Shown piece after piece: positions 12,714 through 24,198 of a stretch of DNA of 64,000 bases. Each line of letters opens with the position of its first letter. Positions within the stretch are counted from its first letter, which is position 1. Position numbers and translations under genes: made by a program. Location: contig CM060195.1 in the NCBI GenBank assembly GCA_030549335.1, positions 45,080,991 through 45,144,990 on the forward strand, in the 5' to 3' direction. The notes beneath the pieces are model-generated. The model worked only from the letters and a program-made list of their open reading frames with translations, did not search any database and was not told the origin of the DNA. The DNA is from Pontederia crassipes (taxonomy: Eukaryota > Streptophyta > Magnoliopsida > Commelinales > Pontederiaceae).

Positions 12714-13904
12714 GGTGGGAGTTGCATTAGTGGGATCCTAGAAATATCATAATAGTAGCAACAAGAGTTGAGTGAAAGTGGATAACAGCTTCCCACCATT
12801 TAAGTAAAGGTCTCGAAATTGAACTATTGTGAATGTAGAAAATTTTCGCTGAAAAGCCTCACCTGACATAGCCAGATCAGGCTCGATGGGGTCCGAAACT
12901 CCAACTCATGAACAGTGCGCATAACTCTTAGCGCCAGCTGGGCTGAATGATCGGCGCCGCTTCTCGGACACTAGGTGGCAGCAAAAAAAAGAAACATCAT
13001 AATAGTTTGATCTAATGAAACTAATTGAATTAATTTTCACTATGCATATCTTTTTTTTTCTTTGCAAAGTTGTGTACATTTTAAGGTCTATTTATAATAA
13101 AAAAACTAAATATAATTACATAAAAGAACATGCTCCTCGAGTCTGTTTTAAGGTAGATGCATGTTAACAAAGGAAAAAAAAGAGAGACGAAAGCAAATAT
13201 AAGAGACCGGGTTCACTTAGTTATAAAACCATTTGAATTATTTTTTTGGCCATGTTGGAATATATTTTTCTTATCATAATATTTTACCAACAAAATCAAG
13301 CATATGTGAAATTTTAAATATGATGTTACAAGTGTCCGTTTTAACTTAGCTGATAAAAAATAGTGATAAATTATAATATTGATAAAAATTTAAGTGTTGC
13401 AGCTCATTTAAAAAATCTATAGTTATATATTTGAATAATTCAGAATAAATGTACCGATAATGATATCAGATTGTATATTGTTTGGTAATAAAATAATGAG
13501 CAAGTCACTATTGTAATTAAAAACTACGAAATATATAAACTACATATTTTACTTAAATCATAACATATAAATAAAAATGCCACAATGATATGATTATATA
13601 TATTATATTAATGTATAAATATTTAATTAAATATAGAATAATAAAAACGAGGGACCTGTCCTTTCCAGAAAGAATAAAATATCATTCGCCTTTGAAAATA
13701 TGGGGAGTGTATGGCTGGTTTTCAGCAGAGTTAGAGAGCTGTAATGGCAAATTAGCCAACTTTATAAATAGATTAAAACATATAAGTTGACATCTCTTTG
13801 CTTATTATTTTCTTCGTATAACCTATCGATCATCAAGTTAAGAAGGTTTCATCTGCTTACAAGCTTACCCAATCACGTTAGCTTAAATTGTTGGTGCCAA
13901 GTCC
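12714..13904. other. Spacer with a dispersed SINE-like repeat
   Basis: Contains the dispersed repeat at 12790-12985 (separate entry). The rest, 12986-13904, is AT-rich with no gene or recognised element. Confidence 0.5.
12790..12985 (-). repeat. Dispersed repeat, SINE-like, copy 1
   Basis: On the minus strand it runs GCTGCCACC..GTGTCCGAGAAG..TGGCGCTAAGAGTTATG..GTTGGAGT and ends with TTCAATTTCGAGACC, a B-box-like sequence. The same order of motifs occurs on the plus strand at 62893-63110. A tRNA-derived SINE is possible, but no A box was confirmed. Confidence 0.5.
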
Positions 13905-13907
13905 TCC

Positions 13908-13909
<2 letters not shown>

Positions 13910-13941
<32 letters not shown>
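13910..13941. repeat. Poly-C tract (about 30 C)
   Basis: Uninterrupted C run directly before the first copy of the 271-bp duplicated unit; a shorter C run (about 9) sits at the junction with the second copy (14205-14213). The length in the assembly may be unreliable. Confidence 0.8.
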
Positions 13942-13945
<4 letters not shown>

Positions 13946-14542
13946 CTTCATCGTGCATCGACAGAGAAAGGGGGCCGCGTTCTCTATCGGCACGCGCAGA
14001 GAAGGAGGGGGCCTCCTAGTTCTCTTCTTTACGTGTCATTTTCATTTTTTGTTTTTATTTTTATTATTTTAATGTTTCCATGTCAGTACATATTTATGTG
14101 AAGAAGAAAAAATATGTCACCTTAGTTATGCGATCGAAAAATGGACGATCTGACGGTGAAAAAGATATTCGGTGCAATGAGTTACAAGATGGAGTGTATT
14201 TGTTACCCCCCCCTTTCTTCATCGTGCATCGACAGAGAAAGGGGGCCGCGTTCTCTATCGGCACGCGCAGAGAAGGAGGGGGCCTCCTAGTTCTCTTCTT
14301 TACGTGTCATTTTCATTTTTTGTTTTTATTTTTATTATTTTAATGTTTCCATGTCAGTACATATTTATGTGAAGAAGAAAAAATATGTCACCTTAGTTAT
14401 GCGATCGGAAAATGGACGATCTGACGGTGAAAAAGATATTCGGTGCAATGAGTTACAAGATGGAGTGTATTTGTTACAAATTAAAGTTGGAGGACAACAC
14501 TGAGCAAATATCAAAATTGAAGGACATTTGATGTAATTTTTC
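13942..14542. mobile_element. Mutator-like MITE right end with internal 271-bp tandem duplication
   Basis: A unit starting CTTTCTTCATCGTGCATCG at 13942 recurs at 14213 with a 271-bp period. The second copy continues into GTGCAATGAGTTACAAGATGG...AAGTTGGAGGACAACACTGAG and ends TGTAATTTTTC at 14542. The same terminal block ends the elements at 21581 and 61780. No matching left arm was found, so this copy is probably one-sided. Confidence 0.6.
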
Positions 14543-15540
14543 ACCATATGGAAAAAGGGTTAAGAAAAAGACCAGCAAGGAGGACAACATAGAACTAACA
14601 TTTAACATCTTGCAAATGTCAAGAGGAATGATAAAACGTAAGCAAAGTTATTCTAACTGGTTGGACGATTGTTAATAGTTTTAGAATCAATATTTCTGAA
14701 ATCATGTTGATAAAAGATGCCGAACACCTCAAACTCTAAAGATTTTAAGTTCAGACTCTCACTACAAATTTTAAAACTGAAATCCTAGAAATCATATAAG
14801 TTTTTATAGAGGTGATCTTCTTAGATATTTTTTGAGACTCAACATCTAGATAGAGACACATAGTGGGATGGCACACTTTGTCGTTCTTAATTGTCTAAGC
14901 CCTTTAAGCCAACATCGAAAATTTGGACAAAAACTTATCCAAGCTATCGCTGGTTCAACCAAACAAGCCCACACGTTTTTGCTTCGAAAGTAAGAACTTT
15001 CATTTTTTTATTTTTTTTTACTTTTTTATTTCTTCTGTTTTTACTTTTATATATTTTTAAATATATATATTAATTATTTATTAATATATTTTTATTTAGC
15101 TTATAAACTAAATTATTAAATTTTATTAATTATTATAAATTATAAAGTATTTAGTTATAAATAAAAATTTAAATTAATAATTACATATACTATTTTTTTA
15201 TTTACTATAATTTAGCACCTCATAAAATAATAAATTCTATTTTTAATCCCTACTTTTTATACAAACACTATTAAAAACTTATCTATCAAATTAATTTTTT
15301 AAATTATCATCATTATACTTTTCATCCAAACATCAACCTAAATTTTCGATAACTAATGAGAACTCAAAAGTTCTGTACAAACACTGTGTAACGCTCGAGA
15401 CTTAAAAAAAAGTAGAAGGAAGAAGATAAAAAGGGAAGAGATTGAAATCGAATAGGATAAGATAAAAGCAGGGAACAAAAAGATCAGATCTTTTGATTAT
15501 TTATTTTATTCGATTTCAACTTCTCCTCCCCTATAAATAT
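14543..15540. repeat. Direct duplication, copy A
   Basis: This DNA, with the preceding element end, recurs in the same orientation at 21582-22640 (copy B). Shared landmarks are AACATAGAACTAACATTTAAC, GGGATGGCACA..TT, CCTCATAAAATAA and CGAGACTT. Copy A ends abruptly at CTATAAATA, where the GC-rich hAT-type element begins. From about 15387 (TGTAACGCTCGAGAC) it may be the start of an LTR. Confidence 0.75.
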
Positions 15541-15688
15541 CTATCGCCCCGCGAGGATTCCCTGTTCGGGGCCCCGGATTCAGAGATTTTTCCCCCCACG
15601 GGGCTGGGGATGGGGGCCAAAATGTCCTCGTCCCCTCTTCCGGGGATCAGGGTGGGGTGAACTGCCCTCGTCTAGTTGAGTCTTATAT

Positions 15689-15700
<12 letters not shown>

Positions 15701-15747
<47 letters not shown>
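15701..15747. repeat. (AT)n microsatellite
   Basis: Continuous alternating A/T run after TACATACATAC, inside the left part of the hAT-type element. Confidence 0.9.
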
Positions 15748-15748
<1 letters not shown>

Positions 15749-15964
15749 CATAAATCCCTAACTATTATCTTTCTTTCTCCCTAAATGCCTGGCCGTCGGC
15801 CGTTGATGTCCCTTTAACTGCCGATCACTGATGGGCGATGAATCCGACTCCGAGTTCACAAGGTATATTTTTTCCTTTTTTTTTCTTTATCATCTGTCCT
15901 TCTCCCTCACCTCTCCGTCGTGGCCATCGCATCGGAGTCCAAGTGGCAGACCACTACGACGAGT

Positions 15965-17125
15965 GTTCTTCTCCACGGGCAGGTCGAGGTCATCGTCGAG
16001 GGCGTGGGCAGGTTGATCTGGTCGTTCGATTGTCATCGATGGCGCGGGCGGATCGATCTAGTCGTCCGATCATCGTAAAGGGCACAGGCAGGTCGATCTG
16101 GTCGTCCGATCAGTCATCGAGGGAACGGGCAGGTTGATCTGATCATTCGGTCGCTGTCGAGAACATCGTCATCGAGGGAGCGGGCGGGTCGATCTGGTCA
16201 TCCAGTCGTCCGATCATCGTCGAGGGCATCACCGTCGAGGGCATCATCATCGTTGAGGGCGACATCATTGAGGGCGACATCGTCAAGGGCATCGTCATCG
16301 AGGGCGTCATTGTCGAGGACATCGTCATCAAGGGGCGTCGTCATCGAGGTCATCGTTGCCATCGAGGGCATCATCGTGGAAGGCATCGTCATCATAATCG
16401 AGGGCGCAGGTGAGTCGATCCGATTGTTCGGTCGTCATCGTCGAGGGCGGCGCCGCCGTCATCATCGAGGGCACGGGCGGGTTGATTCGGTAATTCAATC
16501 ATCATCAAGGGCATGAGTGGGTCGATCTGGTCATTCGGTCGTTGTCAAGGGAGCAGGCGGGTCGATCTGGTCGTCCGGTCGTAGTCGAGGGCACTGTTGT
16601 CATCGAGGGAGGGGGCGGGTCATTTTGGTCATCTGATCGTCATTGAGGGTGGTGTCATCATCATCGAGGGCGTCGTCATCATCGAGGGCAGCGTCATTGT
16701 CATCGAGGTCGTCATCATCGTCGTTAAGGGCGTCATCATCATCGAGGGCGGTGTCATCGTCGTCGAGGGCATCATCATCATCGGGTCATTCTGGTCATCC
16801 GATCGTCCGATTGTCATCGAGGGCGTCGTCGTCGAGGTCATCGTCGTCAAGGGCGCGGGTGGGTCGATCCGTTCGTCCGGTCATCATCGAGGGCGGTGGC
16901 GGCAGCGGCGTCGAGGGCGGCGTCATTGAGGGCGCGGGCTGGTCGATCCGATCGTCATCGAGGGCGTCATGGTGGATGGCGTCATCGTCGTCGTCGTGGA
17001 GGGCGGTGGCGGCATCATCGAGGGCGCGGGCAGGTCGATCCAGTTGTCGTCGTCGAGGGCATCATCGTTGAGGGCGTTGTCGTCGTGGAGGGCGTCGTCA
17101 TCGTCGAGGAGGGCACGACAAGTAA
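15965..17125. repeat. Degenerate minisatellite of CATCGTCGAGGGC-type units
   Basis: More than 1.1 kb of units resembling CATCGTCGAGGGCG, mixed with GGGCGGGTCGATCTGGTCGT blocks. Unit lengths are mostly multiples of three, so several frames stay open on both strands and encode Ser/Arg/Ala or Val/Ile/Glu-Gly runs (up to 142 codons). I read these as repeat artefacts, not genes. Confidence 0.8.
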
Positions 17126-17379
17126 ATTCTGCGCACAGTGTTCACACCATTTTGTTTTTATTTTTTTAATTGTAAATTCGATTTTTTTTGTAAATTCTTT
17201 TTTATTAATCACATTTTAATTATTTTAATTTTTTTATGCAGAAATAGATGGAGGGGATCATCAATTTGTCACTCCAATTGGAAGCATGCAATTCAATCAA
17301 TTCAATTTGAGCATAATAAAAATACCCCGGCAAGTTCCAAAACTGAAAATGAGAAGGAAGAGGGTAGTCCAAACAAAAA

Positions 17380-19290
17380 AGTTTAACTTCTCAAGCATGG
17401 AGTCATTTTCATAGAGAATTAATTGATGGAACATTTCGTGCACTATGCAAGTATTGTTAAAAGAATATTTCTAATGATTAAAAAAATGGAACTAAGCATT
17501 TGCATCATCATCTAAAAATTTGTAAGCTTCGTACAAAAAGAGGACCAAAGCAAGCAACTCTAAAAAATTTACCCACTTTAGACAATAAATGTGATATATT
17601 TGTTGTTGGTAATTATTCATTTAAACAAGATATTGCAAGGAAGGAACTTGTAAATATGATTGTCCTTCATGATTATCCTCTTTCTATAGTTGATCATGTT
17701 GTGTTTAGATGATTTTGTGATTCTATGCAACCTTTATTCAAGGTGATTTCTCGTAAATACTATAAAAAGTTATATTATGAAACTATTTGGAATTGAGAAG
17801 GATAAGACATCAAATATTCTTGAGAGGAATTCAAGTCGTATTGCAATAACTACTGATACGTGGCATCTAGTAATCAAAACAAAGGTTATATGGCCATTAC
17901 AGCTCATTTTATCGATGACAGTTGGACTTTGCAACATCGACTTGTGAGGTAATTAGTTGATTACTCTTGATATTATATTTATTATATACTTTTGAAACTA
18001 TAAATTTTAACATACATCATTTGTATTCTTATAGATTCCTTTACGTTCCAACGTCGCACAATGTCGAACGGCTTTCAAAGGTTCTTTTGGATTGTTTATA
18101 TGATTGGAATTTGGATAGAAAGATATAAATTCTAACCATTGATGATTGCTCAACCAATGAATTCCCTTGATTTTTTATAAGATTCCTTCAACTTCTTTTA
18201 TTTTAAGAGGAATAATATTTCATATGCGATGTTGTGCTCATATTTTGAATCTGATTTTCAAAGATTGTTTATCAAAAGTTAAAGATTTTTTGAAAAAGAT
18301 TAGAGAACGTGTTAGTTTTTGGGTTAGAGACCCAAAAGGGAAGAAATATTTGGTGATACATGTAGGCAATTGAATATTGCTTATTCAAAAAAGCATGTGC
18401 AAGATTGTAGAACTAGATAGAATTCTACTTATTTGATGATGGCTTCTGATTTGCCACATAAAGATATTTTTTATTGTTTAAAGCAACGTGATTCTGAATG
18501 CAAATATTATCCTAGTGCTGAAGATTGGGAATGGTATTTGAAGTTTGTGATAAGTTGGAAGTTTTTCTTATGATAGAATTGAACTATTTTTTGATTTCAA
18601 GTATCCAACTTTAAATGTTAATTTTCCTAAAGTTTGTAAAATAAGAATTGCTTTGGATGAATGGTTTTCTTCTCATAATGAAGTTATTCAATTGATGACT
18701 TTGAGTAGGAGTTCTAAATTTGACAAGTATTGGAAGAAAAAATAATGGAGTGATGACAATAGGAGTAATTTTGGATCCAAGATATAAGATGAAGTTGTTG
18801 AAATTTTTTTTTCCAAAGCTATATGGAAGCCAAAACAACAATGAGTTGGAGAAGGTAAAAATGTTGTGTGAAGATTTGCTTCTTGAATATCAAGCTAATA
18901 ATACTAGATGTGTACTTGTTAATTCTTCATCTTCAATTATAACAGAAATTAGTCCTCCACCGAAAAAGCAAAAGTGAGAGTGTGCTTATATTGATTTTGT
19001 AGCTAAGATTTCACAAAATAATTTAAAATCAGAATTGGAAATTTATTTATAAGAGCCTATTTTAATTGTTAAATCAAATGACGAAATGTTTGACATATTG
19101 GGTTATTGGTAAAAAATTGAATTAAAGTACAAACTCTACAAAAGATTGCAAGGGACTTCTTAGCTATTCCTATTTCTACAATTATTTCAGAATATGCATT
19201 TAGCACCAGAGGTTGTATATCGAGTACACATCGTAGTAGATTGAAGAGACCGTTGAAGCTTTGATGTGTTATCAAGATTGATTTATAATA
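17380..19290 (+). pseudogene. hAT transposase, decayed
   Basis: Remnants in order along the plus strand: a BED-type zinc finger (CKYC...NGTKHLHHHLKIC, 17450-17525, interrupted by stops), a catalytic-region motif ITTDTW with NKGYMAITAHF just after it (around 17840-17920), the CAHILNLI block (around 18235), and a C-terminal hAT dimerisation region (DILGYW...LAIPIST, SEYAFSTRG, about 19090-19215). Frames change between blocks and there are many stops, so no functional protein is possible. Its position in the element and the order of motifs support an Ac/Tag-like hAT source. Confidence 0.75.
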
Positions 19291-20057
19291 TATTAAAAGG
19301 TTACAATCTATTATTCATTTAATAAATTATGATGTGTCATTTCTTTTTTAAACAAACAATGTTTTTTTTGTAAACTAACCATGCTTTTTTGTTAGGTCAT
19401 TCAAATGGAAAGTGTACTTTTTACACAATCAACAAAGATGAAGATGAAGATGTAAATGAATGAACGATGAAGTTGTTGTAACTTTTTATCATTTTTATAA
19501 TTTTATTCAATTTAGTTTTATTGTACTAATCATTTTTAATTAATTTTTAGAAAACTTTGTAAATGAGTGAAGAATGAAATGAAGAAAAATGATGAATGTC
19601 CTCTTATTGATCTTTTATAAATGTTGTTAAAATATTTGGTGTTGTAATTTAAATTTTATGTTATGAAACTTGAATCAAAATTGAAGTTTGTGTTGTGGTA
19701 GAATTTGAAAATTATGTTGTGGTGAAACTTGTGTCAAAAATTAAATTTTATGTTATGGAATTTATAATTAAATTTGAACTTTATGTTGTGAAATTTATAA
19801 ATAGTGATATATTTATAACTTTGTGCATGACTGTATAATAATTGGTTCTTTCCTATTTTTCATATTTTTTAATAAAATTTTTGAGGAATCGAGGTTCTCA
19901 TGAGGATTCGGGGATTCGCGGGGATTGGGACGAGGGATAAAATTTCCCTCGGACCGAGAATTCGGGGCAGGGCCGGGGCTAGTCAACGGGATCGGAGTAG
20001 GGGTGGGGGGTGGGGGTGTGTGTCCCCCACCCTGAACAGGGTCGGGTGCCACTCCTA

Positions 20058-20588
20058 CCTGAACCCTACGTCAGTTATTTGGTGTTTATTAAATAAAACT
20101 ATTTAACTTTTCTTCATTTTCAATTCTTAAAAATTATGAGCGAGTTTGTAAAATCCAAAAATCTAGCAATCTCAATTTCCATTAATTAGAATATTGATTT
20201 GGATAAAAGAAAAATCCACCCAAGAAAAATTCAAAACCCAGTCTTGTAATATCATATCAGGCATGATTCTCTTTTATCACTTGGGCTTTATACGTTTTGG
20301 ATTTGGCAAGTTGTTAAAAATAAGATAGAAGATACCCAATCTTGATTGACTTAATTGGTAGTAGAGTTGACGTTAGCTAGAAAAAAATCATTTCTACTCT
20401 ACTTCTCAACTCTAAATTAGTCGAATGCTAATCGTCTTGACATCGGAGGCCTCTCGTTAATCGAATCGATAAAAAAAGATTGAAGATATACAAATTGTGT
20501 TTCAAGTAAAATGATTAAATCATAATAGTTTTAGTAGAATAATCGAGCACTTAGATGCTTTTAGAAGTATAACAATTGAGTGGAAATA
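20058..20588. other. AT-rich spacer
   Basis: About 530 bases between the hAT element and the next inverted-repeat element. No gene, no recognised repeat. Confidence 0.5.
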
Positions 20589-21581
20589 TCGGAGATGATG
20601 TCAAATACCTTTCAATGATCGTTTTCCCAATATTATCCTCTAACTTTACTTCGTAACACCTTCCATTTTTTAATTTGTTTCACCAAATGCCCTTTTCACC
20701 AATTATAGGCCGTTACCCGGTCGTATTGCTGACCCAACATCTTCTCCCTTCTTCACATAAGCATTTATTGATGTGGAAATATTAAAAATAAAAAATAAAA
20801 AAATTTAAAATAAAAAAAATTCACATAAAGGAGAGAAGGAGAAGGGCATCGCCCCTCCCTTTGCAACCACCGGCCGTCACTGGAGGTGGGGGGGGGGGGC
20901 TCCTCTGCGCATGTCGAAAGAGAAGGGGGGTGCCCTCCTCCTTTCTCTGTCGGTATGCGCCGGAGGGCAATGGGGAAAGAGGGGGTGACGACCCCCCGAC
21001 CTCACGCCGGAGGTCGGTAGGGGCATCGTCGCCCCCTCATTTTTTCCCTACGTCCTCTGCGACCGATGCAGGAAATTACAAGAGAGCGACCACCCCCCAC
21101 CCCCTTTGTGACCTACGGCATGAGGTTGCAAAGAGGGGGGCCGTCAACCCCCCCCCCCCTTTTTTTTTTCCGTGCCGACAGGGTGTGAGGTCGTAAAGAG
21201 TGGGGCCGTCGCCCTCCTCTTTCTCCATCATGTGTTGTCAGAGAAAGGGGGTCGCGTTCTCTGTTGGCGCGCGCAGAGAAGGAGGGGGCCTCGCCCCCCA
21301 TCCGATGGTCACAGAGGTAGGGGCGACACCCCCTCCTTCTCTTCTTTACGTGGCATTTTTTATTTTTCTAACATTGTTCTAATGTTGCCACATTAGTAAA
21401 TTTTATGTGGAGAAGTGAAAAGATGTCACGTCGGTTATGCGACCGGAAAACAAGCGATCAGACGTGAAAAGCACATTCGGTGCAATGAGTTAGAAGATGG
21501 AAGATATTTGTGTTACAAATTAAAGTTGGAGGACAACACTGAGCAAATGTCAAAATTAAAGGACATTTGGTGTAATTTTTC
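20589..21581. mobile_element. Mutator-like MITE with long terminal inverted repeats
   Basis: The left arm (GTCAAATACCTTTCAATG, then TTATCCTCTAACTTTACTTC at about 20630) is an imperfect inverse of the right arm (GTGTTACAAATTAAAGTTGG, then AAAGGACATTTGGTGTAATT, ending at 21581). The interior is G/C-homopolymer-rich (GGGGGAGG, CCCCCCCC). Related right ends occur at 14542 and 61780. The open frames (up to 111 codons) are low-complexity. Confidence 0.6.
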
Positions 21582-22640
21582 ACCATATGGCAAAGGGTTA
21601 AGAAACAAGACCAACAAGGAGGACAACATAGAACTAACATTTAACATCTTGCAAATGTAAAGAGGGATGCTAAAAGTAAGTAAAGTTATTCTAACTGGTT
21701 GGACAATTGTTAATAGTTTTAGAATCAATTTCTGAAATCACGTTGATAAAAGATGCCAAACACCTCAAACTCTAAAGATTTTAAGTTCAAACTCTCACTA
21801 CAAAATTTAAAACAGAAATCCTAAAAATCATATAAGTTTTTATAAAGGTGATCTTCTTAGATATTTTCTAAGACTCAACAACTAAATAGAGACACATAGT
21901 GGGATGGCACATTTTGCCGTTCTTAATTGTCTAAGCCCTTTAAGCCACCGTCGAAAATTTGGACAAAAACTTGTCCAAGTTATTAGTAGTTCAACCAAAT
22001 ACCTTATGTGATGGAAACTTGGACACCAGAGGCCCACAAGTTTTTGCTTTGAAAGTAAGAACTTTCATTTTTTTTTACTTTTTTCTTTCTTTTGTTTTTA
22101 CTTTTAATTGTTTTTAAATATATATTAATGATTTATTAATATATTATTATTCAACTTATAAAGTAAATTATTAAATTTTATTAATTATTATAAATTATAA
22201 AGTTATTTAGTTCTAAATAAAAATTTAAATTAATAATTACATATGATATTTTTATATGCTTGTAATTATCATTTAAAAAATAAATACATATAATATTTTT
22301 ATTTACTATAATTTTGCACCTCATAAAATAACAAATTCTATTTTTAATCCCTGCTTTTTATTCAAATACACATTAAAAAACTTATCTATCAAATCAATTC
22401 TTTAAATTATCATCATTATACTTTTCATCCAAACATCAACCTAAATTCTCGATACCTAACGAGAACTCAAGTTTCATACAAACACAACGTAATGCCCGAG
22501 ACTTTAAAAAAAAAGTAAAAGAAGATAAAAAGGGAAGAGATTGATATCGAATAGGATAAGATAAAAGCAGGGAACAAAAATATCAAATCTTTTGATTATT
22601 TATTTGATTCAGTTTCAACTTCTCCTCCGCTATAAATAAG
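21582..22640. repeat. Direct duplication, copy B
   Basis: Partner of 14543-15540, same orientation, about 7.0 kb away, with scattered substitutions and a 30-base insertion near 22005 (CTTATGTGATGGAAACTTGG). Beyond CTATAAATA it continues uninterrupted into AGAGGCAAAAACG, whereas copy A is cut by the hAT-type element. Confidence 0.75.
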
Positions 22641-24198
22641 AGGCAAAAACGAACCAAGAAGCCCCTTTTGATTCCCTACAAGTCGGCCCTAGCTTCGTTC
22701 CCTGTTTCGTGTGCATTTCTCGTCCTCTCTCACGTCGGAAGTATTGCTACCTGATAGGAGACCCACCGGAGGACGTGAACGGCGAAGGGCGAGCACCTAG
22801 ACCAAGAGGAGCGACCGGAAGAAGAGGAAGAAGAAGAAGAAGACTGCAGGATTAGTTTCTGGACAGAAATTAATAAGGTATGGAACTAAGTTAGATTCAT
22901 CCTAGAATCTTGATTTTAGGCCCGAAGCATGCTCTAGTTGCTCCATCGTTATAGTACTATGATTTGTAATGATGCTTAATGTCGCCAATCGTCGAAAAAG
23001 ATGACAGGAGTGCCTTGCGTGTCCGTTGTTCTTTGTATAATGAAACCCCACTCGGGTTCACTATGACTCGGCCCCGGCAGGTCCACGCTCGGACCACGTT
23101 CGTCAGAACTCAGTCCGAGTTCGCCATTGTTGAGAGCTTCACAATGAAGAAGAACCCGACCTGGGTTGATGATAACTCGGAAGCGGTCAATCAATCTGTC
23201 ACAACCCGAACCCGACCCGAGTATGATAAGGACCCGATTTGGGTTATGTCTTAGTTTTTTGATATGATGTATTACGAACTCGGCACAGGTTCCAACTAGA
23301 TTAGGTTGATTTTTATGATCTTTTGATCCCTGATCCATGTGCTTAAACTTGATCTTAATTATGATGATGATTATGTCCTCCTGATTTACTCTCATGATTC
23401 GATCTTGTAGTCTTGATTTAAGGTCATTATATAGATTAATTAAAAGCTGCAAGATAAAAGATGAAAAATATTAAATGGAAAGCTCTTTTTATGATGGACC
23501 GACGTCAGTCAAGTACGGGCTGACTTCAGTTAGTTATGGGCTGACTACAGTAAGTTATAACTTGGCTCTATTAATTATGATGATGATGGACGGGTTGAGA
23601 CATGCTTCCCCGTGGATTAAAATATACCACACTATAGGTCAAAGATGAATAATAAGATGATGAAGAAGATGAAAGCATATGAATAATAAAACTTTCTTTA
23701 TGATGTTTGGCCTTTGCTGCCTTTATGATGATTACCTATGATCATATATTCATGTCTCTCAACATGATTTTCTTATTCTTATGATAATCATGTTCACTTT
23801 ATTTTTATATGATGATGATATCTTTATGATTCCTTCTAGTATTATGATTATTTTTACTTTACTTTCATCCTGAGTTGCAAAAATTCATAGGGAGGTTTCT
23901 TCCCTGCATCTTCTTAAATGTAAGATTAAGTCAAAATGATGAAGGTGACCAAATGATTACCGATCGAACTTGTCGGTGGCTGCACATCGATATCTTGAGC
24001 CTTTTATATTATGGAATAGATTTCTTTTTTCTAATATTAGATTGATGTATTAGTTTTTCTTGGACTCATATAAAGTTCTTTATTAGTCTTTCGCATAGTA
24101 TGATATTTTTGGTCAATATGATGTACACGTAAGGATGATTCGTAGCATCCTCAAAATATATTCTATCACGTGGTGGGGTGTGATTTGAAAGCGTTACA
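22488..24198 (+). repeat. LTR-like segment (possible solo LTR)
   Basis: Begins near CGTAATGCCCGAGACTT (TGTAACGCTCGAGACTT in copy A at 15387) and ends GAAAGCGTTACA at 24198, followed by AGTATCAGGGA, which resembles a degraded tRNA-Met primer site. A TATA-like CTATAAATAAGAGG lies at 22630-22643. A 22-bp repeat (GGGCTGACTTCAGTTAGTTA) lies at 23497-23565. There is no gag-pol next to it. Tentative: a Ty3-type solo LTR. Confidence 0.35.

Larger units (their letters stand above)
15541..20057 (+). mobile_element. hAT-superfamily transposon with decayed transposase and large internal repeat
   Basis: GC-rich left region from 15541 (CCCCGCGAGGATTCCC, CCCACGGGGCTGGGGATGGG), an (AT)n run at 15701-15747, a 1.15-kb repeat array, transposase remnants at 17380-19290, and a right end GGGTGCCACTCCTA at 20044-20057. 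The complement of that end, TAGGAGTGGCACCCGACC, is hAT-like and matches the end at 12713. No 8-bp target duplication was found: the right flank is CCTGAACC, and the left flank does not match. The left border is therefore tentative. Confidence 0.6.

Noticed and set aside
16643..17071. Open frames of 107-142 codons in the CATCGTCGAGGGC array
   Set aside because: They exist in several frames on both strands because repeat units are multiples of three; no start context, no domain.
20861..21396. Overlapping frames with Arg/Pro-rich products
   Set aside because: Interior of an inverted-repeat element with G and C homopolymers; no domain or splice structure.
22976..23452. 158-codon minus-strand frame
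   Set aside because: Lies in an LTR-like segment, has Ile and Asp runs from simple repeats, and matches no family I know.
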